DNA of 6,640 nt, from NCBI GenBank assembly GCA_047605205.1, contig JASGGE010000174.1, forward strand, positions 1 to 6,640. The letters run 5' to 3'. The stretch is from Siphonobacter sp047605205. Its GTDB lineage: Bacteria; Bacteroidota; Bacteroidia; Cytophagales; Spirosomataceae. The position numbers and the translations under genes are program-made. The notes beneath the pieces were generated by a model. That model saw only the letters and a list, made by a program, of their open reading frames with translations, did not search any database and was not told the origin of the DNA. Shown one piece after another: positions 6,299 through 6,640 of this stretch (the first letter of the stretch is position 1; the number at the start of each line of letters is the position of its first letter).

Positions 6299-6640
6299 CT
6301 ATACCAGACTATCACCCGTCATAATCTCAGGCTTTTCAATACCCATCAAGGCGAGTACGGTAGGAGCAATATCGCCCAGCTTGCCGTCTTTCACTGATTT
6401 ATGGTCGTCATCCAGCAAAATACAGGGCACTAAGTTCAGACTGTGTTGTGTATTTGGGCTTCCATCATCGTTAATCATGTAATCGGCATTACCGTGGTCA
6501 GCCAACACAATCACTGAATAGCCACTATTACGAGCCGCCGTTACTACTGCGTTTAAGGATTCATCTACTGACTCACAGGCTTTTACTACGGCTTCAAAAC
6601 TACCGGTATGGCCTACCATATCGGGGTTAGCAAAGTTCAG
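6299..6640 (-). CDS. gpmI: 2,3-bisphosphoglycerate-independent phosphoglycerate mutase (3' part only)
   Basis: This is the C-terminal 113 residues of the cofactor-independent phosphoglycerate mutase, a di-manganese enzyme of the alkaline phosphatase superfamily that interconverts 3- and 2-phosphoglycerate in glycolysis. The frame is open to the right edge and starts LNFANPDMVGHTG, so the true start is outside the window; the full enzyme is usually about 510 aa. Metal-ligand residues known from the family are visible: Asp and His of DMVGH (codons at 6620-6622 and 6608-6610), Asp-His of ADHGN (6494-6499), and His of NTQHS (6443-6445). The ending, GDIAPTVLALMGIEKPEIMTGDSLV, is the standard C-terminus. 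The gene is convergent with gldG and shares its terminator. Nothing unusual is seen in this part. Confidence 0.97.
   Translation of the reverse strand: MNFANPDMVGHTGSFEAVVKACESVDESLNAVVTAARNSGYSVIVLADHGNADYMINDDGSPNTQHSLNLVPCILLDDDHKSVKDGKLGDIAPTVLALMGIEKPEIMTGDSLV

Noticed and set aside
6617..6619. ATG as the start of a short mutase-like gene
   Set aside because: The frame continues to the window edge with LNFANPD, which matches the phosphoglycerate mutase family just before MVGHTG. The Met is internal.

Overview
The window looks like ordinary chromosome from a member of the Bacteroidota, most likely a Cytophagales/Spirosomaceae-type bacterium. The evidence is a gene for GldG, a gliding-motility ABC component restricted mostly to this phylum, together with start codons that lack Shine-Dalgarno sequences, an ECF sigma operon ending in a DUF4097-like secreted protein, and AT-leaning composition. 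The genus is an inference. I see no rRNA, tRNA, CRISPR array, insertion sequence, phage gene or attachment site.

Layout, left to right: the 3' end of a class II fructose-bisphosphate aldolase gene (fbaA, +, entering from the left edge); an AlkD-type DNA alkylation repair glycosylase (-); a 208-bp divergent intergenic region; a small NADPH-dependent FMN reductase-like flavoprotein (+); then a leftward three-gene operon encoding an ECF sigma factor, a membrane anti-sigma-like protein with a C-terminal HEAT-like region, and a secreted DUF4097-like protein. A 164-bp divergent region follows, then gldG (+), and finally the 3' end of the phosphoglycerate mutase gene gpmI (-, running off the right edge). 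Each of the three convergent gene pairs is separated by a perfect hairpin with A-rich and T-rich flanks, which should stop transcription in both directions.

The most system-like element is the sigma operon at 1953-4410. The sigma factor is followed after 3 nt by its probable membrane-bound regulator, and that gene is followed after 4 nt by a gene for an exported beta-strand-rich protein. A reasonable model is an envelope-sensing switch: the N-terminal part of the regulator holds the sigma factor at the membrane, and its probably periplasmic HEAT-like domain senses something outside, possibly the DUF4097-like protein. This is inference from domain order and gene order. The regulator has no zinc-binding His/Cys cluster of the usual ZAS type.

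The other genes are housekeeping (two central glycolytic enzymes at the edges, base-excision repair, a flavin reductase) or motility/secretion-associated (gldG). gldG appears here without its usual partner gldF, with a plausible promoter of its own.
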